Shown piece after piece: positions 51,791 through 60,599 of a stretch of 64,000 nt of DNA. Every line of letters starts with the position of its first letter. Position 1 is the first letter of the stretch. Position numbers and translations under genes: made by a program. Source of the stretch: Tipula vernalis (lineage: Eukaryota > Arthropoda > Insecta > Diptera > Tipulidae); contig OY282560.1 of the NCBI GenBank assembly GCA_958295665.1, positions 96,945,930 through 97,009,929 of the forward strand. Reading direction: 5' to 3'. The notes beneath the pieces were generated by a model that was not told the origin of the DNA, did not search any database, and worked only from the letters and a program-made list of their open reading frames with translations.

Positions 51791-52654
51791 TTTTAAGGAT
51801 AGCTTTTATATTGAAGATATCTTCAATTTTCTGTTTATTATTAAAGGTGAACATGAACAAGAGAAGTCTCTTTTGATTACTTTACTCCGCTGAGCATTTT
51901 CTTTCCGTTCTTTTTTAAGAATATTAACTGCATTTTCTATTAGCAGCCCTCTTTGATTTTCGCTCTATAGGTGTCGGAGTCTAGCGTATTAATCTTCCAT
52001 ACGTTGTTGTTAAGAGACAACATGCGGTGCTCTTTATCTGTCACCGATTTTAGTATTGATTGGCGGAGGCGCCATTTTTTTGGGCATAATCCGTTTCAGG
52101 TTATGTTGCGGTGTTTTTTGTTTATTACTAATGTTTCCACTAGTTGATGGTTGCTTATAATCAACTTCAGGTGAGGATTCAGCTTTCCTTTTTTGATTTG
52201 ATTTTTTATTAGTTTTTAACGTGTAGGCGTATTGTCCGGTTTCTCTTTCAAGTTCTTCTTTATCGGTATGGTACTCTTCTTTTCAGTGTTGTTTATAAAA
52301 GCCAGAGGCTGCTCCGGAACCTTTGTTTGAAGAGCCTTTTTCAGCTCTTAGTTTTCTATATTGAGCTTCATAACTTCGCCGCGTAACTGGGTAGTAAAAC
52401 TAGGAATTTCTTTTAATTTCTTTCTAAGATTAGAAAGAAATTAAACGAACGGTCACTTCAATATTTTGAAATGCGTTAGGTCCTTTTGATGGATGCCACA
52501 TAAAAATTGTTGTACCGACTGCGTTACACTGTCAGTATATACATCGTAAACTTCATTACATTATTAATTTAACGGCAGTATGCGATAATTTGTAACAATT
52601 GTTGTACATACCCCCGCAAACAAACATTCCCACTAAGATCCCACATTCCCGGCA

Positions 52655-52744
52655 GCTAAGATCTTAGTTTTGAAGGAAGAAGGATTCCCAAATGGTCAAA
52701 TAGCGGAAAAAGTTGGTAGGATAAACGGGCGATTAATCAATCAG
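52655..52744 (+). mobile_element. Scrap of Tc1/mariner-like transposase helix-turn-helix
   Basis: A 30-codon in-frame stretch, AKILVLKEEGFPNGQIAEKV followed by GRINGRLINQ, has the spacing of the N-terminal helix-turn-helix in Tc1-like transposases (I-x-x-L-x-x-x-G-x-S-x-x-x-I-A-x-x-[LV]-G). It is too short to classify. It lies between the minus-strand LINE and gypsy relics and is on the opposite strand to both. Confidence 0.5.
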
Positions 52745-52837
52745 CTTCAAATTCATGCTTATCAGCGTAAAAAATTAAGGCAAAATCCGGAGCCAAACCT
52801 CCTTTGAAAGCATCACGCAAAGCAAACCGATTGGAAT

Positions 52838-53521
52838 CTACCAAAAACCACATGTCATAGAAGCAAGAATGGAACCGGGTTGCATTTTCGGACTCATAGA
52901 AATGAAACTGATGCCCGTAAGAACGCTCCAAGTTAATTGGTTTTTCGTCCGAAAATGCAACCTGGTTCCAGAACGATTTACCTCGTCGAAAGATGCGATG
53001 CACTCTTCAGGCCAAGAAAAATTGTTTCTGGTTTTGCCTTTCTTGAGTAAAGTGGCCAAATGCCGGTGAATAGGCGTTAACAGTTCGGCGAAATGTGGTA
53101 TAAAGCGGTGGTAATCGTTCACCATACCTACGAACTGCTGTATTTGGCGAATTGACGTTGGCACTAGAAAATTTGAGATTTGAGAAAAGACGAAATCCAG
53201 CCCTTTTAGAACTTCGTTAAGCAATCGCTGGAATGTCTGAGCTGAGTTGCGAAAACCGTAAGGTATTCGGGTAAACTCAAAAAGCCCAAAGGGGGTAGTA
53301 ATCGCTGTTTTGTGAATATCCTCTGCAGCCATTGGAATCTGATGATAGGCCCGAACCGCATCTATTTTTGAGAAAATAGTGGCACCGGCGAGTTTCAACG
53401 AGAAACTGTGTATGTGTGAGATAGGATATCTATCAGGGATCGTGATAGTGTTGAGCTGTCGATAGTCTAATAGTAAGGAGATTGGTAATGATAAGAGGCG
53501 GCAGATTCCGATATCTGTCAT
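52838..53521 (-). pseudogene. Gypsy reverse transcriptase with the catalytic YxDD block deleted
   Basis: A 227-codon open frame reads [18 protein letters not shown] (about residue 18), [18 protein letters not shown] with the first catalytic Asp (about residue 47), [20 protein letters not shown], and GLDFVF. It then jumps directly to [20 protein letters not shown] and HRFIPHF, the region just before RNase H. In the family the Y-[IV]-D-D motif follows FVF within a few residues, so roughly 70 residues are missing at about 53185 without breaking the frame. The end (SFDEV..., then TRLHF) enters RNase H. The start Met is incidental. Confidence 0.85.
52871..52969. repeat. 22-bp inverted repeat with 55-bp loop inside the gypsy relic
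   Basis: Bases 52871-52892 (GGAACCGGGTTGCATTTTCG plus GA) and 52948-52969 are reverse complements at 21 of 22 positions. This is unexpected in coding-derived sequence and suggests a local foldback copying event. Confidence 0.85.
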
Positions 53522-53598
53522 AAACTCAGAAATTCGGTTTTTTCAGCTTTCAGTTTAATTGCGTTGAGTTGTCGCGGTTTGGAACAAGGTAACCTACC

Positions 53599-53973
53599 TT
53601 ATGTGACAATGTAGTGAACTACATTATGCTTCACTGGAAGATTATAATTTGGAGCCTCAGTGAGCGAGGGATATTTTTTTTCAAGAGCGTCGTATGAATC
53701 ATTGACGCTGAAATGTTTTAAGGTTGGCATATTAACCTGAGCGATGGTTCCGTTCACCACAAGAGTTGTAAGCAAGTCAGAAAGTCTTCTGTTTTTCAAA
53801 TCGACCACGAGACCATATTTGGACAGAAGGTCAGCGCATCGAGATGAACCAATCCAACTGTTTGCCGTAAAGACAGCAGGATTTATTTGTTTTCCGATGA
53901 CTTGGAGAAGTTTGAAGAAGAAGCCCGACTTTGCGAGGCTACCGGTGGGAAAACCCAAGCCCATGAAACCCAA
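53599..53973 (-). pseudogene. Gypsy protease-to-reverse-transcriptase connector
   Basis: A 124-codon open frame contains SSRCADLLSKYGLVVDLKNR and ends LPVKHNVVHYIVT. In related elements this segment corresponds to the end of the aspartic protease (G-A-D-F-L-x-x-[YH]-G-L-x-V-D) and the H-x-I-x-T connector before the reverse transcriptase. The active-site D-T-G is absent because the sequence upstream is deleted. The N-terminal methionine of this frame is incidental. Confidence 0.7.
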
Positions 53974-53999
53974 AGTTCATGTTGGCGAGTGTTTGCTGG

Positions 54000-54612
54000 A
54001 GATATGCTAGTTGCCGTTGCGTCTGGTCTAGTTGTCGTTGCATCTTGGCCAGGTCTGATTCACCGGCAGCAGTTGCCTTGCCACTGAAGTGATGCTGTTT
54101 AACTTCAGCAATAGATGGGGTTGTTCTGGATTGAGCATAAATTCAGAATTGGTCCGCGACGGGTAGTAGCTCCTGAATTTCCTTCTTGCTGTCCCACGCC
54201 AGAATTGCTCTTTAGCCATCTGGCAAACGTTTTAGCCAGAGGTTTTTGAGTAAATATGCGTTTACTAAAGTGGAGTCTCCCATTTTCTGGAAACTGGAAA
54301 GCAACTCGTCGAAAAGTTGCTATTCGCTAATAGTGTAGCGGTTCATTAACGCATGCTTCAGTGCTTTATATTTCTTTCCTGGCGGCGGATTTTTGATTAC
54401 GTCCAGTATCATTGGTATCATCGCTTGTGGTGTAGCACCAAGGGCATGGGCGAAAATTTCGTCATCGTTCTTCAAACCTCCAAGCAACCTGGCTGTTCGT
54501 TCCAGAAGGGTGAAATCTTTGGCTATGGTACGGGAATGTATGTGCCAACCGATGTACCTAGTTTGTGATTCTCGTCTTCACTTGTGCCAGCGGGGCGCTT
54601 TGTTGGTGGCAT
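54000..54612 (-). pseudogene. Gypsy gag remnant
   Basis: It starts MPPTKRPAGTSEDE at 54612 on the minus strand, about 40 bases inside the LTR. It continues in broken frames with KNDDEIFAHALGATPQAM, then PPPGKKYKALKHALMNRYTI, LSSFQKMGD and a Gln-rich coiled segment (QRQLDQTQRQLAYLQQ) near 54020. The order is that of CsRn1-type gag, where a K-Y-x-x-L-K-x-x-L-x-x-R-[FY] block is followed by a short tail without clear zinc knuckles. At least three stops interrupt it. Confidence 0.72.
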
Positions 54613-54654
54613 TGTTTTATAACGGAACGAGCAATATCTCGCTTAAGTGATATA

Positions 54655-55070
54655 AAATATTGTAATTTTACACAAAAATTATTACAACACAATTTATTAA
54701 TAAAAATTCACAAAATCACTTTATATAAACTATTCTCAAATTTTACTATACACTTATAATTTTTATTTCCACTAAAACACTTTTTAAATCACTTTTTAAT
54801 TCCTTTTAATCTTCACACTATCGCTTACCAAATACTAATAATAATCTTACAAGTTTACACTATGGCGTTCCAAATTCTACTAATCCAATTCGATTTCGTT
54901 CGCCTTTTTATATACACAAACCAAACTTCTAGAAAGCTCATGACTTTTCCAGTACTAATAGTGTAGAAACATTTACAACTGTTTTATCATGGAAAATTCC
55001 ATTTTAGTACAGTAAAACATTGAGCTATTAATTTAACTTATTCTATTACACACTAGGTGTCACCGTTACA
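54655..55070 (-). repeat. LTR 1 (minus orientation), 5' LTR of the CsRn1-like relic
   Basis: On the minus strand it begins TGTAACGGTGACACCTAG at 55070. It contains GGAATTTTCCATGATAAAA, the promoter-like segment GTGTATATAAAAAGGCGAAC and downstream GTGATTTAAAAAGTGTTTTA. Its 3' end diverges from the other two copies after about 54668, so the usual AACGTAACA end is not seen. It is an inverted copy of 55277-55739. Confidence 0.72.
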
Positions 55071-55276
55071 ATATTTTTGCTATACGTCCGATGTTAATGT
55101 TTGGTTTGCATTTTTATGTAGTGTTTAACCGCTACAAGTCCTTATTTAAAAAAAAGTTAAAATAAATTTAATTAAAATAAAAGCGGGACGAATCAAATAA
55201 ATTATTTATTTAAACTTATAAACTTACAGCGCACAATAATGTCTCTTTGCTATTTTAGTAGTTAGTTTCTATGTAT
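55071..55276. other. Spacer between inverted LTRs, nothing recognised
   Basis: 206 bases of AT-rich sequence form the loop of the large inverted LTR repeat. The last 12 bases (GTTTCTATGTAT) also precede LTR 3 at 58061. Confidence 0.5.
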
Positions 55277-55739
55277 TGTGACAGTGACATCTAGTGTGTA
55301 ATAGAATAAGTTTAATGAATAGCTCAATATTTACTGTACTAAAATGGAATTTTCCATGATAAAATTGTTCTACTCTATTCTAACTGGAAAAGTCATGAAC
55401 TTTCGAGGAGTTTGGTTTGTGTATATAAAAAAGCGAACAAGATCGAATTGGATTATTCGTATTTGGAACGCGATAGAGTACACTTGTAAGATTATGAGTA
55501 GTATTTGGAAAGCGACAGTGTGAAGATTAAAAAGTAATTAAAAAGTGATTTAAAAAGTGTTGTAGTGCGAAATAAAAATTATAAGGGAATAGTAAAATTG
55601 TGTAAAAATTATTTAAAGTGATTTTGTCATAATAATTCTTGTGTGAAATAAATAAATTCGTTGGAGATAAATTAAATTACTTTTGTATTATTCACAATCC
55701 AGTGATACCAACCTTGTGTGACAAGGCAAAAACGTAACA
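55277..55739 (+). repeat. LTR 2 (plus orientation)
   Basis: It begins TGTGACAGTGACATCTAG and ends GGCAAAAACGTAACA, with the TG...CA form and matching terminal bases (TGTGACR against TGTTACG in reverse). A TATATAAAA promoter-like box near 55422-55430 and AATAAATAAATTCG near the 3' side indicate transcription on the + strand. It is 463 bases, longer than LTR 3 by an insert before the last 21 bases. No plus-strand coding region follows, so it is either a solo LTR or part of a rearranged element. Confidence 0.78.
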
Positions 55740-55861
55740 GTATTAATATAAAAATGGTGACATCTATATTGAAATTATAATAAGCTTTTACATAATGTTC
55801 GTTAATAACAATTTTTAAAAATTCAAAATTCGAAAATCGGAACAAATCGTCTAAAAAAACT

Positions 55862-56212
55862 CGTAAGGCCAATAAAACGTCGTAGTTCGTGAATGTTCTG
55901 AGGTATTGGATAATCTGTTATTGCTGTTACGTGACGTTTGCTGGGATGTGAAACGTCGTATCCCAGTTACTCGATTTTATTTTTCAAAAATTTACACTTT
56001 GACCGTTGAATTTCCAAAGAATTATTATGGATTAAATTCAGTCTCCACTTCTCCCAAAATTTGAAAGTGTCGTTCAACGCTATATGTGGCTATCATTATA
56101 TCGTCTATATACAGTAGGCCATTACTTCTCGCTTAAAATCAGATCACGAAATATTGTCGTCACAAATCTTTGAAAAACCACGGGCGCGTTACATAAACCG
56201 AATGGTGTTCGG
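55862..56212 (-). pseudogene. Gypsy reverse transcriptase, C-terminal half
   Basis: In broken frames on the minus strand: TPFGLCNAPVVFQRFVTTIF (56212 down), LYIDDIMIA with the catalytic Asp pair (near 56112-56088), a segment with SLEIQRSKCKFL, LGYDVS, and IHELRRFIGL (near 55880). It ends abruptly at about 55855 in AT-rich sequence. The first catalytic block (F-x-x-x-D) is missing because of the deletion between protease and reverse transcriptase. Confidence 0.76.
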
Positions 56213-56690
56213 GTATATTCAAATTAAATTCACTCTCAATTTCAAAATCTTTACCGATATTATCAAGGGTTGAACCCACGTCAAAAGTTCTTCCGTTCGA
56301 CTCGGTTTCATAATTTACACTTAAAATCTCGTTAAATAATAAAACAGTACCTGATTCACTCGTCTCGTCCGAAGGTTCCATGGAATTCCTATCTCCGACA
56401 GTGCCAGTTTCAATTTTAAATTTGACCGATCGATCACGTATGAATGTTCTTCCAATTATGCAATCAAGATCCATTGTATCGTCAGGTACAATTTTACAAA
56501 TTAACTTTCCTAAAATCTTAATTGGTGATTTGTTGACGCCTTTATATTGAATTCTCATATAATCTTCCAGTTTTAAGTTTGCAGCTACATGTTTAGCTAA
56601 AATAATGTTTGCATGGCTCCCAGTATCAATTACCGCTGTTAGATATCGCGTGACAGACGACGGGACGTGTATGCCAACTTTTTTGCATGT
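56160..56690 (-). pseudogene. Gypsy aspartic protease region
   Basis: The minus strand reads LTAVIDTGSHANIILAKHVA, with the catalytic D-T-G at about 56619-56627, then LKLEDYMRIQYKGVNKSP, and the flap-to-end block MDLDCIIGRTFIRD, equivalent to the I-I-L-G-x-D-F/W end of the protease. It runs in frame into an acidic connector ending near 56160. The RT N-terminal blocks expected next are absent, and the frame passes out of register into the reverse transcriptase block at 56212. Confidence 0.74.
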
Positions 56691-56721
56691 AGTACGAACG
56701 ATGTCGCCTCGCTGGAAGTGG

Positions 56722-56946
56722 ACAATTTGTAGAGAAATGTCCTGTCTCCATACAATTCTAACATATTAATTTATTTGGTTGTGGATGAAAATTACGCGTT
56801 GTCGTAGATAGTGGAGTGCGAATTGGTTTAAACGAGTCACCAGATTGATGTGCGTTTAATTGTTTATTGGAATGATTATTCCCTGGTATGTTCTGTCGCA
56901 TCCGGTTAGTTTCGTGGTTTATATTTGAGTTTAATACTGACGTCAC
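56722..56946 (-). pseudogene. Gypsy gag tail with CCHC zinc knuckle
   Basis: A basic, Asn-rich tail (SVLNSNINHETNRMRQNIPG...) ends HPQPNKLIC at a TAG. Read through that stop, it gives C-x-N-C-METG-H-FSTN-C (56763-56722), an exact CX2CX4HX4C knuckle in which the residue after the first Cys has become a stop. The knuckle binds RNA in gag proteins. Confidence 0.7.
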
Positions 56947-57100
56947 GATATTATTTGATCGTATATTTAAGTTCGCTCCGATTGGTTTTGAGCTTTCGTG
57001 CCATACAATTTTTTCGCGGAGCCTTTCTAAAGACGGAATGACGTCAGATCGTAGAGAAATGGAAAATTGATGATCGTTTATTGCATTATTATTTATCGAA

Positions 57101-57598
57101 TCATTGCTGCATCAGTAACTTGTCTTGATTTCGCGGACGCATATTATTCCTTAACCGTTCGTGAACATCTACTTCGGTAATTGTTGTTTTAAATTCATTT
57201 AGGAATAATTGCGAAAATTCATCAAGTGTACGTATTTTTATTTTCGTTGCTTTGAACCACATATTTGCTGCTCCATTTAATTTTGATGATATCGCTAATA
57301 ACAAACTGCTCTGATATATCTCGCATAATAATTCCAATTGTTTAATAAATTGTTCGGCCGTCGTTGACGTTAGATTCGCTGGATCAAATGATGGTAGTGG
57401 ATCAATTATATCCCTTATCGAGTGTCTTGGTATGTAATGTTCCTGCGATTGTGTCATCAACACCGTTTTCGCTGATGATATTTCGTTTACTTGTTGTTCG
57501 TTTCCAGTTGGAACTTGAATATAAGTAGGCATTGATGACGTTTGATGAAGATGATATGGTTGATATGATTGCACCGGATTGAATTGTGTTTGTAACAT
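57101..57598 (-). pseudogene. Gypsy gag body
   Basis: A 165-codon open frame. After a Gln/Pro/Tyr-rich start it reads IIDPLPSFDPANLTSTTAEQ, then FIKQLELLCEIYQ, LNGAANMWFKATKIKI, FSQLFLNEFKTTIT and HERLRNNMRPRNQD. The order LPxFDP...A..FI..LE, A..W, F...F...F matches the retrotransposon gag capsid pattern. The first Met may be internal, since the frame upstream continues into the SAP-like segment after a shift. Confidence 0.78.
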
Positions 57599-57881
57599 TT
57601 GCGGCTGTTAATAATGCGTTGGATGAGGCATTGATGCATACTGGGCTTTACGCTGCAGCGGCATCCGCTGCAGTTGTCAAATTCCGGTTGTTAATTGTGA
57701 GCGATCGATTAATCACTGTTTTGTCACCCTGCTCACTATCATTTGATTCGTTTTCTACACATGTTTCGGGTTGGATCTTTTCTAAACGATTGATTAATGT
57801 AACCTTGTTTCCACTTGTAATCAATCCCCTATTCTTTAATTCCTAACGAAGCCGACTCACATTCATACTACCAAAGTTCAT
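57599..57881 (-). pseudogene. SAP-like motif at the start of gypsy gag
   Basis: From the ATG at 57881 the minus strand reads MNFGSMNVSRLR, a TAG stop (57843-57845), then ELKNRGLITSGNKVTLINRL EKI. The pattern V-x-x-L-[+]-x-E-L-[KR]-x-R-G-L-x-x-x-G-x-K-x-x-L-[IV]-x-R-L is that of SAP domains, the helix-loop-helix DNA-binding motif of chromatin proteins. A Ser/Asn-rich acidic stretch and an Ala run follow, then the frame breaks near 57640 and leads into the gag body at 57598. The single stop aside, the motif is complete. Confidence 0.68.
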
Positions 57882-58060
57882 TTCTTTTCCATGTGCTATT
57901 TTAGGTTATGTTATAAATTTTTTCAATTATCGAATTTCGTACCTCGTATCCCACTTCTGATAATTTTGAAGTAAAGTTTTTAGTCGTTTGATTTTCGTAT
58001 CTTTTTTTCTATCTACCACGACTCTTCCACGAGAGCCCTCTTCGTTTCGTTTCTATGTAT

Positions 58061-58375
58061 TGTGACGGTGACACCTAGCGTGTAATAGAATAAGTAAAAC
58101 TAATAGCTCAATGTTTTACTGTACCAAATGGAATTTTCCATGATAAAATGGATCTAAATGTTTCTACACTATTCTAACTGGAAAAGTCATGAGTTTTCTA
58201 GAAGTTTGGTTTGTGTATATAAAAAGGCGAACGAAGTCGAATTGGATTGTTAGTATTTGGTAAGCGATAGGGTAAAGTTTAAAAAGGAATTCAAAAGTGA
58301 AATAAAATGTAGGTGTTGTAATAATTTTTGTACTAAATAAATAAATTCGTTGATTGACAAGGCAAAAACGTAACA
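58061..58375 (+). repeat. LTR 3 (plus orientation)
   Basis: It begins TGTGACGGTGACACCTAG and ends GGCAAAAACGTAACA. A TATATAAAA box lies at about 58216-58224 and AATAAATAAATTCG near the 3' end. It is closely related to LTR 2 and to LTR 1 in inverted form, and is 315 bases long. The 12 bases before it (GTTTCTATGTAT) match those before LTR 2. Confidence 0.78.
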
Positions 58376-60410
58376 CTCGTAAACTGCCTTTTCACCAAGC
58401 ATCTATGAGGAAATAGCGAAAGCTTCAAAATTTGAAAAGTTTAGTTTTAAAAGTCTTCTGAGACACACAGCATTAGTTATAGTCAAGGCATATCCGCGAA
58501 ATAACGCCAGAATTTTGAATTTTTTTATTTTGATATAATTTTTGACATTTATGTTTGAGAAATTAGTTTTGATCGACCGACCATATTACAGAAGTTCAAA
58601 ATTAGTTTTTTTTTTCACCCAAAAAGGTTAAGAAACATTATGCCGAGTAAAGCGCAATGAATTTTAATAATTTTCTAAACAATTTTCTCACCAAAAAAAA
58701 AAAAACGAAAACTACAAAAAAATAATTGTAATTGTAATTTTCTTAAGATTCATTTATAATTGTTTTGTTATTAAGAAAGTTAAAAATACAAAAAAAAAAT
58801 AAAAATGAAAGTCTTAATAGCATAATAATCTCTTACATGTACTTATATGAATTTCACTGTACACAATGCATCTTTATACAATATACAAGATATGAAGATG
58901 AATAGATAGCAAGAGTATTAAGAATTATTGTAAATTCGTGTCTTTGTTTGTGGCAATTGAAACCATTTAATTTATGAAAACCATAAATTCTGGATAAATA
59001 TTTCTTCCTTGTACATATTCTTGAAATGTATAATAGAAATAACGATTTTATGTAATCTTATATCACGATATTTATATATAGCAAAGACTCGTTCTCATAC
59101 AGGTATTATCATTCGATTTGTTCAACCTTTTTTAAATTTTAATTCACGCGCGTATTCCATATTTAACACATTTCGCAACGCTATATGCACGTACCTTATC
59201 GCATCGCTGTCAAATTACATAAACTTCCTACTGTGTTGCGATTTTCCGTGTTTTAGAGTTTGAGACAATACGAAAATGATTTATGTATATGGCAGAATAC
59301 AACAAGAATCTAGGTATATGATAAAAGTGATTTGTGAAACACTAATGAAATCCTAAAGAATGAAATAGGCATATATTTGAGATGATATCAACGAGTTAAG
59401 TTATTGTTAAAAGTATTCATAGTTTATTATTTTAATCTTTGATCTTTTGTGCTAAATGTACATATGTTCGTTAGTTTGTTACAAGTCATAAAAGTCGTGT
59501 ATATATGTCGATCGCGCTCGCGCGCGCGATAAAACACAACATCATAATATTTGTTCAGTTTGTTCGCCCTTAATTTACTCTCAATACCGTATCTTATAAA
59601 AAATATAAAAAACAAAACAATCTCTACAAATTCTTCAATGGCACATTTCTATTTAAAAACACAAAAATCTAAATCTAAAATTTATTTAAATTTATTTGAA
59701 GGGCATTAGAACAACACGACACGATATTATACACAAATTTATAAAAATCTAGGCGAGAGATACTTTACCAACCAAAAAATGTTCGCGCGCGATTACAAAA
59801 TTGATTTTCCGTTATTAAAATTGTGACACAGATAAACATAAAAACTAAACCAACATTAAATTGTATTTCCGATTATCATTCAACAATTTTTTGTGTGTTT
59901 AATGTAAATCAAATACAACAACAATCTAAACATAAATAATTTTAATTACAGTATAGAGTCTATCTATATATAGAGGAGTCCACCTACTTATGATTTTCAA
60001 TAATATACAAAACTTTAATTGACGGGCTTTTGTGCCGTTGTTGTTGTTGTTGTTGTATGTAAGAAATTTTACGTAACATTTCAAGAACAAATTTTTTTTT
60101 TTCAGTTGTTTTGTTGTGATTAAGAAATTTGGTTTTTCGGTTTGGAATTTTTCAAGACACAATCATGCACAAATCACGATTTAACATTTTGAATCGTTTT
60201 GTTTTTTTTTTTTTGGGTGATATATTTGTGTACGAGTATATTAAAAATCGTTTATTTTCATTGTCGCTTCAAAACAACAAAAAATGGCGGTGTGTCGAAA
60301 TTCACATTGAACTAGATTATATTATGTCAATAGTGTGGGATCGCTCTGAGAAATATTATGAATTTTCTTCAAATAATTTAGAAACGAATTTATTAAAATT
60401 TGTATTCTAA
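58376..60410. other. AT-rich non-repetitive stretch, no gene recognised
   Basis: It contains poly-A runs near 58690-58705 and a (GTT)6 microsatellite at 60037-60055. Frames at 59009-59263 (84 codons) and 60129-60410 (93 codons) have no recognisable domain or convincing splice sites; both have AT-driven composition. I see nothing else. Confidence 0.4.
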
Positions 60411-60414
60411 AATA

Positions 60415-60583
60415 AAACTGTGGTGAATGCTTTCTCCACTGAAGATACCTAAGCGCCCTTACAACAAGGAGAGCACAACTACCCACGATACTACATAAAT
60501 GTGACAGCATCATATCCACCCCTGGCCTGGTCCCACCGTGCACCCTTTCACACATAGCACAACCGAAGGATAGGATAGGATAG
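60415..60583 (+). mobile_element. Probable 3' end of a truncated LINE or a SINE, with (GGATA) tail
   Basis: A patch of much lower AT content (TGCTTTCTCCACTGAAGATA ... CCTGGCCTGGTCCCACCGTG ... CACATAGCAC) ends in three GGATA units at 60568-60583. An isolated GC-richer segment followed by a short tandem tail is typical of non-LTR retroelement 3' ends. No coding motif or tRNA-type promoter was recognised and the left end is undefined. Confidence 0.4.
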
Positions 60584-60599
60584 TTAGAAGTGACAGAAT

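Larger units (their letters stand above)
50815..52430 (-). mobile_element. Jockey-group LINE relic (gag and a little endonuclease)
   Basis: Read on the minus strand from about 52430, decayed gag (ORF1) sequence leads to three gag-type zinc knuckles at about 51760-51600. A segment with KRLNNQISLLG follows, then scraps of the endonuclease end with LSSDHSPVIMTIS (51170-51125), NKTNWDLF and QKSAWKSTP (near 50970). No reverse transcriptase remains; the copy stops near 50815. The order gag knuckles, endonuclease end, then the S-A-W-x-x-T-P start of the linker is characteristic of Jockey-clade elements. Internal deletions removed most of the endonuclease. Stops and shifts are frequent. Confidence 0.72.
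52746..55070 (-). mobile_element. Ty3/gypsy LTR retrotransposon relic, CsRn1-like, with 5' LTR
   Basis: On the minus strand: a 5' LTR (55070 to about 54655), a gag start at 54612, a decayed gag body to about 54000, a protease-region remnant, then reverse transcriptase and the beginning of RNase H down to about 52746, where the element is cut off. No integrase or 3' LTR follows. The CsRn1-like affinity rests on [16 protein letters not shown] and the Y-G-L-x-V-D-L-x-x-R-R-L block before the reverse transcriptase. It is dead, with stops in gag, frame breaks, loss of the protease active site and loss of the reverse transcriptase catalytic Asp pair. Confidence 0.82.
55855..57881 (-). mobile_element. 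Second Ty3/gypsy relic, gag with SAP-like N terminus
   Basis: Minus-strand coding order: SAP-like motif and gag (57881-57101), a gag tail with one CCHC zinc knuckle (about 56946-56722), aspartic protease (56690-56330), and the second half of a reverse transcriptase (56212-55862). It belongs to a different family from the neighbour at 52746-55070. It is flanked by LTRs 2 and 3, but these are in the opposite orientation, so they may not be its own. Stops, frame breaks and a deletion between protease and reverse transcriptase mark it as dead. Confidence 0.78.

Noticed and set aside
52737..53003. Tc1/mariner-like reading [15 protein letters not shown] on the minus strand
   Set aside because: The overlapping frame continues the gypsy reverse transcriptase into RNase H, which explains the same bases better. 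The resemblance to the Tc1 F-S-D-E block is probably chance, although a separate Tc1-like scrap lies next to it on the other strand.
59009..59263. Open frame of 84 codons, plus strand
   Set aside because: No domain, no splice signals, AT-driven composition; not distinguishable from chance.
60129..60410. Open frame of 93 codons, plus strand
   Set aside because: It contains a poly-T-derived FVFFFL stretch and no motif. I considered a small gene but found no support.
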